Shown here: piece by piece, positions 52,604-61,518 of the stretch | How the letters are laid out: each line of letters starts with the position of its first letter | Position numbering within the stretch: the stretch's first letter is position 1 | Notes under the pieces: model-generated | The model's database searches: none | Told to the model about the DNA's origin: nothing | The model's input: only the letters and a program-made list of their open reading frames with translations | NCBI GenBank assembly: GCA_017462795.1 | Contig: JAFTQL010000039.1 | Location: 16,215 to 80,214 of the forward strand | Reading direction: 5' to 3' | Length of the DNA: 64,000 nucleotides | DNA from: Clostridia bacterium | Lineage (GTDB): Bacteria > Bacillota > Clostridia > Oscillospirales > CAG-272 | Translations under genes and position numbers: made by a program

Positions 52604-54433
52604 ATGGGAAAATCCAACAGAATCAGAACCCAAAAGGCTAACGCGACTCTCGCGGGAGTCAAGCCCGCAAAGAAAAGCAACGGTATGCCTTCATGGGCTA
52701 TCAATCTTATTACCATCGCGGTAACAGTAGTTATCTTCTTGTCCGTTATCCTGAGCGTCATGTCATCCAACGGCGTGTTCATGCGTATGCAGACCGCCAT
52801 GAAGACAGACAATTTCAGAGTAAACGGCAACATGATGACATACTACTTCCAGACTCAGTATTCAAGCTTTGTCTCCGAAAATTCTTCCTATCTGTCCTAT
52901 CTCGGACTTGATACCGGCGTATCCCTCAAGGATCAGGTGTACAGCACCGATACTAACTCCGCTGAGATCACATGGTTCGACACCCTTATGGATCAGACCG
53001 AGGCTCAGGTAAAGGAGATACTTGTATTCTGCGAGGAGGCTCACAAGAGAGGCATCGAGCTTGACGAGACTGACATAGCAAACATCGACGCTGAGATCGA
53101 AATGTATGAGATGTACGCCGAGATCTACGGCTACACAACCAATTCCTACATCGCGTCCATCTACGGTAAGGGCATGAAGGCGTCCGATATCCGCAACTGC
53201 CTTGAGCTTTCTTCTCTCGCATCCAAGTGCAGCGAGCTCATCGGTGAGGAGCTTGAGAACGCTATCACCTCTGATAGGATCGACGCCGAGTATGACAAGA
53301 ACAAGCTGGATTATAACCTTGTAGATCTCTCCTACTATACCATCTCCGTATCCTTTGATGAGGCTTGCGAGGCTGTCCTGGGCACAGACGATTATGAGGA
53401 TGAAGACGTTGAGGCTAAGTCCGCTGAGATCGTTGCTAAGTATAAGGAAATGATCGCCGACGCAAAGGCTGAGGCAGAGGAGCTTGCAAAGAAGACCGAT
53501 ATCAAGGATTTCAACGACTATATTATCACAAATATCATCGAGAAAGCATATGATGAGGTATATGACAGCGAGCTTGCGGACAGCGAGGATGTTACCGAGG
53601 ATAAGCTTCCTTCCGCCGAGAACATTGCGGCACTTCGCACCAAGATCATCGCTCACATCAAGGATCTCGTTGAAAACGACAAGACCTATGAGACACTCAC
53701 AGTTACCGCCGACGGCAAGACAACCGTTCTTGAGGTAGAGGTAACCACAGAGTACGCCGAGCTCATTGAGCATGCTATTGAGCACGCCCTTGAGGACATC
53801 AAGACCGATAAGGAAACATACATTTCCGAGGGTGTTGCGTACGACGACACCGATGACGCTATTGAGTGGGCGTTTGACGACGCTACCAAGGCAGGCGATA
53901 TAAAGAGCTTTGAGGACGGCGACGGCGCTGACGGCGAGGAGCTCAGCGAGGATCTTGAGGAGCTTGCAAGCTTTGAGATCAGCGTATATCACCTGACAAA
54001 GACTCAATACAGAGACGAAGCTCTCACCAAGGATCTCGGAATCATGGTATTTGGTACCGAGGCAGACGCAAAGGCGGCTATTGAAAAGCTCGCGGCAGGC
54101 GTAACACTTGAAACATTCGAGTCCGTTTGCACAGAGGCAGGCGGCACATTTACCGACTATGAGAACTACTCCGAGGGAACAATGGGCGTTGACGCGTTCG
54201 ATGAGTGGCTCTACAGCGATACAACTACAGCGGGTACATACACCGCAACACCTATCAAGCTTGACGATTCCTCCTACGCAGTAGCCCTCTACGTTGGCGA
54301 GGGAGAGGCTGAATGGTACGTAACTGTTAAGTCCGCGATACTCTCCGAGGACTTCACCGCCCGCACCACTGAACTTACAAATACTTACGCTGTTACCGTT
54401 AAGGATAAGGTACTCAACAAGGTTGACGCCTGA
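52604..54433 (+). CDS. Membrane-anchored SurA/PrsA-like protein
   Basis: 609 residues. Short basic cytoplasmic start, one membrane helix ('WAINLITIAVTVVIFLSVIL', about 29-50), then a large Glu/Asp-rich extracellular part. The segments after the helix ('TDNFRVNGNMMTYYFQTQY', 'YGKGMKASDIRNCLELSSLA') follow the layout of SurA N-terminal chaperone domains, and the end ('TGTYTATPIKLDD'-like stretch, 'EWYVTVKSAILSEDF') recalls foldases of the PrsA group. No clear parvulin site was found. It may help fold secreted proteins. AAGAGG precedes the ATG. Confidence 0.6.
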   Translation: MGKSNRIRTQKANATLAGVKPAKKSNGMPSWAINLITIAVTVVIFLSVILSVMSSNGVFMRMQTAMKTDNFRVNGNMMTYYFQTQYSSFVSENSSYLSYLGLDTGVSLKDQVYSTDTNSAEITWFDTLMDQTEAQVKEILVFCEEAHKRGIELDETDIANIDAEIEMYEMYAEIYGYTTNSYIASIYGKGMKASDIRNCLELSSLASKCSELIGEELENAITSDRIDAEYDKNKLDYNLVDLSYYTISVSFDEACEAVLGTDDYEDEDVEAKSAEIVAKYKEMIADAKAEAEELAKKTDIKDFNDYIITNIIEKAYDEVYDSELADSEDVTEDKLPSAENIAALRTKIIAHIKDLVENDKTYETLTVTADGKTTVLEVEVTTEYAELIEHAIEHALEDIKTDKETYISEGVAYDDTDDAIEWAFDDATKAGDIKSFEDGDGADGEELSEDLEELASFEISVYHLTKTQYRDEALTKDLGIMVFGTEADAKAAIEKLAAGVTLETFESVCTEAGGTFTDYENYSEGTMGVDAFDEWLYSDTTTAGTYTATPIKLDDSSYAVALYVGEGEAEWYVTVKSAILSEDFTARTTELTNTYAVTVKDKVLNKVDA

Positions 54434-54467
54434 TCGGCATACAGCGATCAGACAGTTGATCAGAAAG

Positions 54468-54496
54468 AATGCCATGGTATACCGTGGCATTTTTTC
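54468..54496 (+). terminator. Terminator after the SurA-like gene
   Basis: AATGCCATGGT (54468-54478) and ACCGTGGCATT (54481-54491) form a hairpin followed by T5. Confidence 0.75.
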
Positions 54497-54538
54497 TGAG
54501 AAAGCACATATAAAATCACCTGAAACGAGGAAATACCA

Positions 54539-55177
54539 ATGGTACTTGAAAGCAAACAGTCGACTGTTGCTTACCGTTGCCCGTCCTGCGGCAGCGGCGT
54601 TATGAGCGTTGTGGACGCTTTCCGACTGTCCGCGGACATGGTAAAGCTGAAATGCGACTGTGGCAACAGCGAGATGGTTCTTGTAAAAACCCAGGACGGC
54701 AAGGTTCGGTTCACCGTTCCCTGCATGCTCTGCCCCAATCCCCATAATTTCACCGTCAGCACAAATCTTTTCTTTGGAAAGGACCTGTTTGTACTTCCTT
54801 GTCCCTACTCCGATATCAATATAGCCATGATGGGCGAAACAAACCACGTTAAAGCCGAATTGTCGAGGACGGAGTTAGAACTACTTGACCTGCTCGAAAA
54901 GAGCGGTATAGAGAGTTTTGAGGCGCTTCACGGCGATCAGTATCTCACCGATCCGCAGGTGCTTGAAATAATCACGTATATGATAAAGGAGCTGGACGCG
55001 GAGGGAAAGATATATTGCAGATGCGGCGAGGACGAGGAAGGCGATTATGAGCTTGAGCTGTTCAAGGAAGGTCTGCGAATAAGCTGCAAGAAATGCGGCG
55101 CGTCAAAGACGGTATCAACGGAGTCGCTCATAGAAGCCCATGAGTTTCTCAACGCGGATTCGCTGACTCTGGAATAG
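54539..55177 (+). CDS. Zinc-ribbon-rich cytoplasmic protein
   Basis: 212 residues with at least four Cys pairs: 'YRCPSCGSG', 'LKCDCGN', 'PCMLCPNP' in the first half, and 'YCRCGEDEEG' and 'SCKKCGASK' in the last 50 residues. Between them lies a helical part ('SRTELELLDLLEKSGIESF'). The spacing suggests two zinc ribbons. No signal or membrane segment. Nucleic-acid or protein binding is possible; the family is not recognised by name. Confidence 0.65.
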   Translation: MVLESKQSTVAYRCPSCGSGVMSVVDAFRLSADMVKLKCDCGNSEMVLVKTQDGKVRFTVPCMLCPNPHNFTVSTNLFFGKDLFVLPCPYSDINIAMMGETNHVKAELSRTELELLDLLEKSGIESFEALHGDQYLTDPQVLEIITYMIKELDAEGKIYCRCGEDEEGDYELELFKEGLRISCKKCGASKTVSTESLIEAHEFLNADSLTLE

Positions 55178-55272
55178 CGTTGTTATATATGTATAATTAT
55201 TACAATTTTTTACATTAAATAACAACAAGTTTGGAAATAATTGTAAACTTTTAATTAAATGACAATATTATC

Positions 55273-55301
55273 TTGACAACGACAAAAAAATATAATATAA
55301 T
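55273..55301 (+). promoter_or_regulatory. Promoter of the AbrB-type gene
   Basis: TTGACA 55273-55278, 17-base spacer, TATAAT 55296-55301. Confidence 0.85.
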
Positions 55302-55359
55302 GTAGGTGTGAAAACAAAGGCTTTGAAAAAAGCCGAGAAAAGGAAAAGGAGGTAGGAAA

Positions 55360-55605
55360 ATGAAATCTACAGGTGTTGTTCGTAAAGTAGACGAGCTGGG
55401 ACGTATTGTACTTCCCATCGAGATCCGCAAGGTTCTTGACATCAAGCAGAAGGACGCTATCGAGATCTTCACAGATAACGACAGAATCATTTTGCAGAAG
55501 TATGAGCCTGCATGCGTATTTTGCAGTAATACCGATGACGTTATATATTTCAACGGCAAGCGTATTTGCGCGGCATGCATCAAGCAGTTAAAGGAACAGA
55601 TGTGA
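55360..55605 (+). CDS. AbrB/SpoVT-type regulator with Cys finger
   Basis: 81 residues. The swapped-hairpin beta-barrel DNA-binding domain is at 1-47 ('VRKVDELGRIVLPIEIRKVL', the AbrB signature). It is followed by a short C-terminal finger with 'CVFCSN' and 'CAAC', four Cys likely to bind zinc. This fused form is common in Clostridia and differs from Bacillus AbrB, whose tail has no such Cys. A dimeric or tetrameric transition-state regulator is expected; targets unknown. AAAGGAGG lies upstream and a terminator follows. Confidence 0.92.
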   Translation: MKSTGVVRKVDELGRIVLPIEIRKVLDIKQKDAIEIFTDNDRIILQKYEPACVFCSNTDDVIYFNGKRICAACIKQLKEQM

Positions 55606-55617
55606 TCCGTGCAAAGG

Positions 55618-55646
55618 AAAAAGGAGACGAGCGGTGTCTCCTTTTT
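55618..55646 (+). terminator. Terminator after the AbrB-type gene
   Basis: AAAAAGGAGAC (55618-55628) pairs with GTCTCCTTTTT (55636-55646). Confidence 0.85.
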
Positions 55647-55691
55647 CTTTTGCCGTATAAACTTGTTTATGCTGTTTTAATTTCGCAAAAA

Positions 55692-55715
55692 AAGGACACG
55701 GCGAACCGTGTCCTT
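55692..55715 (-). terminator. Terminator of the cohesin-protein operon
   Basis: AAGGACACGG (55692-55701) and CCGTGTCCTT (55706-55715) with loop CGAA. On the minus strand it is followed by a T run (55693-55687). Confidence 0.85.
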
Positions 55716-55745
55716 ATGTTTTTTATTTTGTATGGATCGTGGGAA

Positions 55746-57038
55746 TTAAGCGTTGAGCTTCTTTCTGATCACGAACCAGTACAGGCAGAAACCACCTACG
55801 CCGAGTACGAGAACGATTGCAAGTATAATAATTACGATTGCCGCGGTACTCATGCCATCAAAGGGAACGGTTCTCTGTTCAGTATGTCCGCAAGCGGAGC
55901 AAACTCTCTCTTCGATACCTTCAGCCTTTCTTGTGGCTTCTTCCTTGAGCTGCCAATCACCGTAGGTGTGACCGGTAGCGGGAATTTCGGTCTGTTCTTC
56001 CAATACTTCGTTACATACGGAACACTTCTGACCGTCTGTAAGACCTGCCTCTGTACATGTAGCGTCCGTACCCTCAACCGTTACGGGAGTGTGTCCGGGA
56101 GCAGCCATGAGCTCGGCATTACATACAGTACATGTCTGAGGTGTTGTACAGGTAGCCTCGGCGCCGGGGGTATGACCCTTAGCAGCCTCAAGCTCCTTAT
56201 CACAAACAGTACACTTCTGAGCTGTTGTACAAGTAGCGGCAGCACCGGGTGTGTGTGTTTCAAGCTTAGCAGTGATCTCAGCGTTACAAACTGTACACGT
56301 CTGAGCAGCCTTACAAGTAGCAGCAGCACCGGGTGTGTGACCCTTAGCGGGAGCAGTCTCTATAACGAGAGTTTTATCTGCGCAACCTTCAACAGAGCAT
56401 GTGTATGTAGAAGTAGCGGGAGTTGTACAAGTAGCGTCAGCTGTTTTAGCCGCGCCGTACTTGTGCGTGGAAATGGTAGCCTTGTTATATCCGGATGTGT
56501 TTGCATCGGATACGGATGCTGTTGTGAGATCGTAAGTAGAGGGATCAACCGCGTAGCAACCGGAAACAGTGATGCCGGTGTTACCATGGAAAGTATCCTT
56601 AACCTTAAAGGTAATGGTAATAATAGCCTTACCCTCTGTCTTCATTGCCTCAGCAAGACCTGTAGCATTAACTCTGTACTGGAGCTTGCCGGACTCACCC
56701 TCAACGGGGAGCAGGATCTCCTGAGATGCACCAAAGAGCTTGCCGGATGTGTAAACTACATTGCCGTCAGTAACGGTGGGTTCAAGAGCAGCCTCGTCAT
56801 ATCCGAGAACGAACTCAAAGATACCCTTAATACCGCTGTTCTTTGTGATCATCACACTGACATCTACGCTATCACCCGGCTTTACAGCACAGGGTTCAGC
56901 TTTCACAGCAGCAGAGGAAGTAACCTCTGCTGCTATTGAAAGACCATTAGCGTTATCTTGAGCGGCTACAGCAGTAGCCCCGCAAATTATTGTCAGAACA
57001 ACAACCAAAAGCATTATAAGAATTCTTTTGGTATGCAT
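55746..57038 (-). CDS. Membrane-anchored cohesin-like protein with Cys-x-x-Cys repeats
   Basis: 430 residues. Signal peptide (MHTKRILIMLLVVVLTIICG), then a cohesin-like beta-sandwich at about 30-190 ('CAVKPGDSVDVSVMI', 'GIKGIFEFVLGYDEAAL'). Next are about eight short repeats of the kind 'GHTPGAEATCTTPQTCTVC' (190-385), each with Cys ligands suited to zinc or disulfides, and finally a membrane helix ('AAIVIIILAIVLVLGVGGF') with a basic end. Cohesin domains hold dockerin proteins, and the larger neighbour at 57052 has a dockerin. The two may therefore pair on the cell surface. Confidence 0.82.
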   Translation of the reverse strand: MHTKRILIMLLVVVLTIICGATAVAAQDNANGLSIAAEVTSSAAVKAEPCAVKPGDSVDVSVMITKNSGIKGIFEFVLGYDEAALEPTVTDGNVVYTSGKLFGASQEILLPVEGESGKLQYRVNATGLAEAMKTEGKAIITITFKVKDTFHGNTGITVSGCYAVDPSTYDLTTASVSDANTSGYNKATISTHKYGAAKTADATCTTPATSTYTCSVEGCADKTLVIETAPAKGHTPGAAATCKAAQTCTVCNAEITAKLETHTPGAAATCTTAQKCTVCDKELEAAKGHTPGAEATCTTPQTCTVCNAELMAAPGHTPVTVEGTDATCTEAGLTDGQKCSVCNEVLEEQTEIPATGHTYGDWQLKEEATRKAEGIEERVCSACGHTEQRTVPFDGMSTAAIVIIILAIVLVLGVGGFCLYWFVIRKKLNA

Positions 57039-57051
57039 GTGTTCCTCCTAA

Positions 57052-60000
57052 TTACTTTGCAGTTTTGCAAAGATCATCGTATGTTATTGCGTTAACAACG
57101 TACTTACCAAGAGCAGCGTAGTCCTTAGCGTCAACCTTGCCGTCCTTGTTCATATCAGCAACTGCGTCGTACTTGCCAGCCATCAGGATATCGATGAGAG
57201 CAACTACATCGTAGTCGTCAGCGTACTTCTTAGCTGCAAATGCCTCGATCGTGCCGCCGGTTACGTTACCAAGAACATAAACCTTAGAAGCTGCTGCTTT
57301 TCCGATCGTGCTGTCAACAGCAACATTCTTAGCGTTCTCAACCTTGATCACGCTTGTGTTCTTAACATTCATGGAGAAGTCAGTAACAGAATCATTCTGA
57401 ACAACGGTATTCTTGATATCGAAGTAGAGAGTGATAAGAGCAACATCAGTACCATTGAGAGTAATGTTATCAATGTTACCGGGGTTGGTCATCTGAACAG
57501 CCACAACGCCGTCCTTAGCGCCGACTGCGAATCCGCTGTCACCAAAGAGAGTTGTCTCGATCTTAGCGTTAGAATATGTGAACTTAGCTGTATCGTAGGG
57601 GAGTTCAAAGTAAATGCTACGGAGGTCAACCTTGTAAGCATTAGCCTTGATAGTTACTGCCATCTTACCGGAGTTAACAAGCTTAGCGCTTGCCTTAACT
57701 GCGCTGTCGATGGAAACTGTGAGGTTAACGTCTGTGAGAACGTACTCCTCAGTGATGGATACCTTGCATCCTGCGTTCTTACAATCGAATGTCATAACGC
57801 CGGCCTTAGTGTAAGAAGCCTTATCCTCAGCCTTTGCGATGTACCAAGAAGCCTTGCTTACAGTACCCATGGGGATATTGTTGTAGTTAACGTCAGGAAC
57901 CTTCTTGCCGTTAGCGTCAAGAACAAACTCAGTCTTGCCGTTTACAACCTTTGTCTTATATGCGCCGGTGTAGTTGTGGTCACCCTTAATAAAGGTTGTT
58001 GTTGTGTAGTCATACTGGCAAACTTCACATACATGGAGTGTGTACTGGTAGTGTACGCAAGTAGCCGCAACAACAGTGTCTACCCAATCATGGAGATCCT
58101 TCCAAGATACGAGGTGACCGGGGCACTCTGTAACAGTTGCCTCACATGTGCAGCAGCACTCTCTGAAGCAGAGAACATTTTCAGTGATGGGCTTGCCATC
58201 AGCGTCTGTACAAGGAATTACATTGCCGTCCTTGTCAGCGTGACCGAGCTTTTCAAGCACGGTTGTCTCAACATGACCGCATGTATATGTTGTTCCATCA
58301 TAATCTGTGTGAACAACGTCACAGATTGCAACCTTCTTACCATCGGTTGTACAATCAGGAGCTACATACTGAGTCTTGTCTTCAACAAGATTGTGACCTG
58401 TTGCGTACTCAAAGTTATCAATATAACCCTGCTCACACTTGGGACACTCAAAGTGCTGGTAACCCCAAACTGTGCAAGTGTTGTCGCGCTCATCAGCGGG
58501 TTCTTTTGCAATGCCTTCGCACTTGAGCTCATCTACAGCCTTACATGCAACATCCTTGATGTAAACATTACCCTTTTCATCAACGATATCAAATACGCAG
58601 TCACACTCATACTTCAGAGTGTTGGAGCAAGAAAGCTGCTTGTTTGTATTTGTAATAACCATGTTATGCTCTGTCTTAGAAGCCTTTACAGCTACGGAAG
58701 CAACAGACTTCTTACATACAGAACATTCCCATCCCTCAGTAACACCTACTTCGCCGCACTCATCGGGAAGATTAGCAGGAGTTGTTACTGTGAGACCCAG
58801 GTGAGCCTTCAATTCGCCAACAACTGCGAATGTAACCCAAGGCTGTACCTCTGTATCTACGCCATTAACCTTAACTGTAATTGTGGGAGTAGCAGCTGTA
58901 CATATTGTACACTTGTATGTTGTAACAGAAGCTGCACCACAGGTTGCCTCAGTATTAGGATAAGGCAGACCGGTAACAGGGTTCTTCTCACCTACAGTAG
59001 GAACGATATGGCTACCGGCGAGGTCTCCATGATGGTTCTTGTTCGCAGGATCAAACTTAAGGCTATCAGGATATACTACCTCTGTATAAGCCTTGCCATT
59101 TACATTACATCCGGGCTGTGTACATGTATATGTGATATAGCCGTCTTTGCCACACTCAGGCTGTGTTGTATCACCGCCATCAAGCTTATGCTCAAGCTTA
59201 GCCTTAGGAACCTGTGTGAATGCAAGACATCCATCATTCTTACACAAATATGTGTATACACCAGCATGCTGACATGTGGGGTCTGTACTTGCGTTCATCT
59301 CGGGTTCTTCGTTCCATGTGTGAACACCGGTAGCAGGAGTTGTCTGTACAGCTTCCTTCTTGTTGCCACAGACCTTACACTCTTCCCACTTATAACCAGG
59401 CTCTACGCAAGTAGCAGGAGTTGTCTTTTCCTCATAGTCACACTCGCGACCCTTGAGTTCCTCTGTAGCTCCGCATCCAGTTGTGGGATGAAGTGTGTGC
59501 TTTCCGTCTACAACGCATGCAGTGTTGGTGCATTTGTATGCCGACCAGTCACAAGTAAGTGTAACATCTTCGCCGCAAGTAGCGTTAGAGTTGCTGGATA
59601 CATAATTATGACCAGCCTTCTCAATAACCTTTACCGTCTCAGTCGTACCGCAGAGCTCACAGCCCTTGAATACGAAACCGTATGTTGTACATGTAGGAGC
59701 AAGAGTATACTCTGCACCCCAAGAGTGCTGTGCTTCAACTACTTCAGTGGTGTTGTATCCGCACACTGTACACTTCTCAGCCTTTGTTTCGCCAGCCTTA
59801 AGCTTGAGTCCGGCAGTTCCGCATGTAGCATCCTTAAGCTCCTTAGTGAGATCAACGAGATCCATGTGGTGGTCAAGAGCGTAAATTACTACCTTCTTCT
59901 CGTAATTGCAGTTCTCGCACTTATATACAGCCTCTCCAGCGCCATCAACCGCGCAAGTGGGCTTCTTTGTGATTTCGGGAACAGAAGGATATTTGTGAGC

Positions 60001-60459
60001 GTCAAGACTAACAACCTTCTTATCTCCACAAACCTTACAGATACCAGTCTTAACTGCGCCTGCAACACCGCATGTAGCCTCGGTGTCCCAAACATAATTG
60101 TGCTTGCCGGTAGCAGCGATCTCTTCTACCGCGCCACAAACCTTACAGTGCTTCTTTCCGGGGGTAGCACATGTAGCTTCTGTGTCTATCTCCCAGTCAC
60201 AAACACCGCCCAAACTGGGAACGATGTCATCTGCAAAGAAATCGCCACAGGTATCACACTGGTATACAGTATAACCCTGCTTCTGACAACTGGGGTCATG
60301 CTTGCCGCCAACAACAGGCGTAGCCTTACAGTTGTCCTTCATGTGCTCTTTTCCCGCGCCGGGGCATGTTGCGTCAGCAGCAAATACAGGCATTGCAACA
60401 GACACGCACATTACCAAAACCAGAACAAGAGCGAGCATCTTCTTCATTGTTTTTTTCAT
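57052..60459 (-). CDS. Large secreted Cys-rich repeat protein with cohesin-like and dockerin domains
   Basis: 1135 residues from the ATG at 60459 (AAAGGAG upstream). Signal peptide ends at VFA-A. Residues about 28-890 are a long series of repeats with the pattern Ala-Thr-Cys ... Gly ... Cys-x-x-Cys-Gly ... His ('ATCGVAGAVKTGICKVCG', 'ATCVEPGYKWEECKVCG'). A cohesin-like domain follows ('LRSIYFELPYDTAKFTYS', about 905-1065), and the last 60 residues are a type I dockerin with a calcium loop 'DMNKDGKVDAKDYAALGKYV'. Probably a structural surface or cellulosome-like scaffold protein. No catalytic domain is seen. It is followed after 13 bases by the anchored cohesin protein. Confidence 0.85.
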   Translation of the reverse strand: MKKTMKKMLALVLVLVMCVSVAMPVFAADATCPGAGKEHMKDNCKATPVVGGKHDPSCQKQGYTVYQCDTCGDFFADDIVPSLGGVCDWEIDTEATCATPGKKHCKVCGAVEEIAATGKHNYVWDTEATCGVAGAVKTGICKVCGDKKVVSLDAHKYPSVPEITKKPTCAVDGAGEAVYKCENCNYEKKVVIYALDHHMDLVDLTKELKDATCGTAGLKLKAGETKAEKCTVCGYNTTEVVEAQHSWGAEYTLAPTCTTYGFVFKGCELCGTTETVKVIEKAGHNYVSSNSNATCGEDVTLTCDWSAYKCTNTACVVDGKHTLHPTTGCGATEELKGRECDYEEKTTPATCVEPGYKWEECKVCGNKKEAVQTTPATGVHTWNEEPEMNASTDPTCQHAGVYTYLCKNDGCLAFTQVPKAKLEHKLDGGDTTQPECGKDGYITYTCTQPGCNVNGKAYTEVVYPDSLKFDPANKNHHGDLAGSHIVPTVGEKNPVTGLPYPNTEATCGAASVTTYKCTICTAATPTITVKVNGVDTEVQPWVTFAVVGELKAHLGLTVTTPANLPDECGEVGVTEGWECSVCKKSVASVAVKASKTEHNMVITNTNKQLSCSNTLKYECDCVFDIVDEKGNVYIKDVACKAVDELKCEGIAKEPADERDNTCTVWGYQHFECPKCEQGYIDNFEYATGHNLVEDKTQYVAPDCTTDGKKVAICDVVHTDYDGTTYTCGHVETTVLEKLGHADKDGNVIPCTDADGKPITENVLCFRECCCTCEATVTECPGHLVSWKDLHDWVDTVVAATCVHYQYTLHVCEVCQYDYTTTTFIKGDHNYTGAYKTKVVNGKTEFVLDANGKKVPDVNYNNIPMGTVSKASWYIAKAEDKASYTKAGVMTFDCKNAGCKVSITEEYVLTDVNLTVSIDSAVKASAKLVNSGKMAVTIKANAYKVDLRSIYFELPYDTAKFTYSNAKIETTLFGDSGFAVGAKDGVVAVQMTNPGNIDNITLNGTDVALITLYFDIKNTVVQNDSVTDFSMNVKNTSVIKVENAKNVAVDSTIGKAAASKVYVLGNVTGGTIEAFAAKKYADDYDVVALIDILMAGKYDAVADMNKDGKVDAKDYAALGKYVVNAITYDDLCKTAK

Positions 60460-60667
60460 TGTTCTTCTCCTTTGAAAAATTAAAACTTTAGAAATTTTTG
60501 ACAAATCTCGGAGTGACGAAGTTAGTCGGTCAATTAAGACACTGTAATTTCGTCAACCGCCTCCTTTTGTCGACCCGACAAGATAATTTCTCACCGCACG
60601 AACCTCGGTTGGCCATACCGAGATCGCCGTGCGATAGGGATAGTTATCCCGTCAAAGCCTCTTTGCT
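60460..60667 (-). promoter_or_regulatory. Structured 5' leader, unidentified RNA element
   Basis: About 207 bases between the transcription start and the dockerin gene. On the minus strand it has CAAAG/CTTTG, GGGATAACTATCCC, and CGCACG/CGTGCG enclosing CTCGGT/ACCGAG (about 60592-60660), then an unpaired part down to the ribosome site. There is no terminator hairpin with T run. It does not match the c-di-GMP-I or -II consensus as recalled. Riboswitch or RNA stability element. Confidence 0.5.
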
Positions 60668-60673
60668 TGGTAT

Positions 60674-60702
60674 AGTATAACATTTTTTTAGAAGGATGTC
60701 AA
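60674..60702 (-). promoter_or_regulatory. Promoter of the dockerin/cohesin operon
   Basis: Minus strand TTGACA (60702-60697), 17-base spacer, TATACT (60679-60674). Confidence 0.85.
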
Positions 60703-61016
60703 GGGTTTTTTTGATTTTTATTCAGGAAATTTTTACTTTTTTATTTTTAAGCCCGTTTTTCCTCGGACAAGACCCCTTTTTTGCCCTCTCCTGCCTCCTC
60801 GCCGAGTGATTTTTTCTCTCTCGCGCGCATATATTTATAAATTGGTAAGAAAATGAGTTCAGAGTCATGAATGGGCTTAGCCCATGTTATGAGCGCGGAG
60901 CGCGTTTGGGTATGCGGAGGGTGTACCTATAGGCGGATAACAGGCGAGGCGGAGGTGTGTTGGGGCTGAAATTTGCGTCTGCTTTTTATTATATTTGCAA
61001 ATATCGAAATCTGTGC
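60703..61016. other. Intergenic region with short palindromes
   Basis: No gene found. The first half is T-rich with C-rich runs. From 60868 on there are small hairpins (ATGGGCTTAGCCCAT, GCGCGGAGCGCG). They are like those after both tRNA genes of the window. Confidence 0.5.
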
Positions 61017-61045
61017 TTGACAAATTCGCAAAAGTGTGGTAAAAT
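61017..61045 (+). promoter_or_regulatory. Promoter of the tRNA-Leu region
   Basis: TTGACA 61017-61022, 17-base spacer, TAAAAT 61040-61045. It is upstream of the fragment array, so the array would be part of the primary transcript. Confidence 0.75.
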
Positions 61046-61089
61046 CTTTGAGGTGGTGTGATACATTTTACTCCATTTTAACATTCTTT

Positions 61090-61394
61090 GCGGGTGTGGC
61101 GGAATTTGCGTAAGCGAAGCGTCGCTGCAGACTGCGCAAGAAGAACTGAGGTTGCCTGCGCGGCTGCCAAGGTACATTTTAATATTCATTCGTGGGTGTG
61201 GCGGAATTTGCGTAAGCGAAGCGTCGCTGCAGACTGCGCAAGAAGAACTGAGGTTGCCTGCGCGGCTGCCAAGTTACATTTTAATATTCATTTGCGGGTG
61301 TGGCGGATTTGCGTAAGCGAAGCGTCGCTGCAGACTGCGCAAGAAAAACTGAGGTTGCCTGCGCGGCTGCCAAGGTACATTTTAATATTCATTC
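61090..61394 (+). repeat. Three tandem degenerate tRNA-Leu 5' halves (102-bp unit)
   Basis: Units start at 61090, 61192 and 61294 and are nearly identical (102, 102 and 101 bp). Each opens like the real tRNA-Leu ('gcgggtgtggcggaatt', unit 2 with one change, unit 3 lacking one base). Each then has a 20-base insert starting 'tgcgtaagcgaagcg' and returns to tRNA-like 'gcagac' and 'gcgcaaga' before diverging. The unit ends with the same 'acattttaatattcatt' that precedes the true tRNA. None can form a complete tRNA. Confidence 0.88.
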
Positions 61395-61477
61395 GCGGGT
61401 GTGGCGGAATTGGCAGACGCGCAAGATTTAGGATCTTGTGTTAATTCGTGCAGGTTCAAGTCCTGTCACCCGCACCA
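61395..61477 (+). tRNA. tRNA-Leu (anticodon TAG)
   Basis: 83 bases with encoded CCA. Acceptor stem GCGGGTG/CACCCGC, discriminator A, anticodon stem CAAGA/TCTTG with loop TTTAGGA (anticodon TAG), long variable arm, T arm GCAGG-TTCAAGT-CCTGT. Confidence 0.95.
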
Positions 61478-61513
61478 GAAAACGACAGCTTCCTACAGGA
61501 ATCTGTCGTTTTC
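61478..61513 (+). terminator. Terminator after tRNA-Leu
   Basis: GAAAACGACAG (61478-61488) pairs with CTGTCGTTTTC (61503-61513). Confidence 0.8.
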
Positions 61514-61518
61514 AACTA

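Noticed and set aside
52862-54847. 661-codon open frame antisense to the SurA-like gene
   Set aside because: Shadow frame caused by codon bias; the sense protein has a membrane helix, ribosome site and promoter context.
57976-60483. 835-codon open frame antisense to the dockerin gene
   Set aside because: It mirrors the repeats of the real gene, has no ribosome site or domain, and is Cys/Ser/Leu-rich in a way expected from reverse reading.
60460-60667. c-di-GMP riboswitch before the dockerin gene
   Set aside because: The GACGCAAAGCC core of class I and the conserved bases of class II are absent on both strands.
61088-61444. 118-codon frame across the tRNA-Leu array
   Set aside because: It runs into the real tRNA and its repeats are just the translated 102-bp unit.
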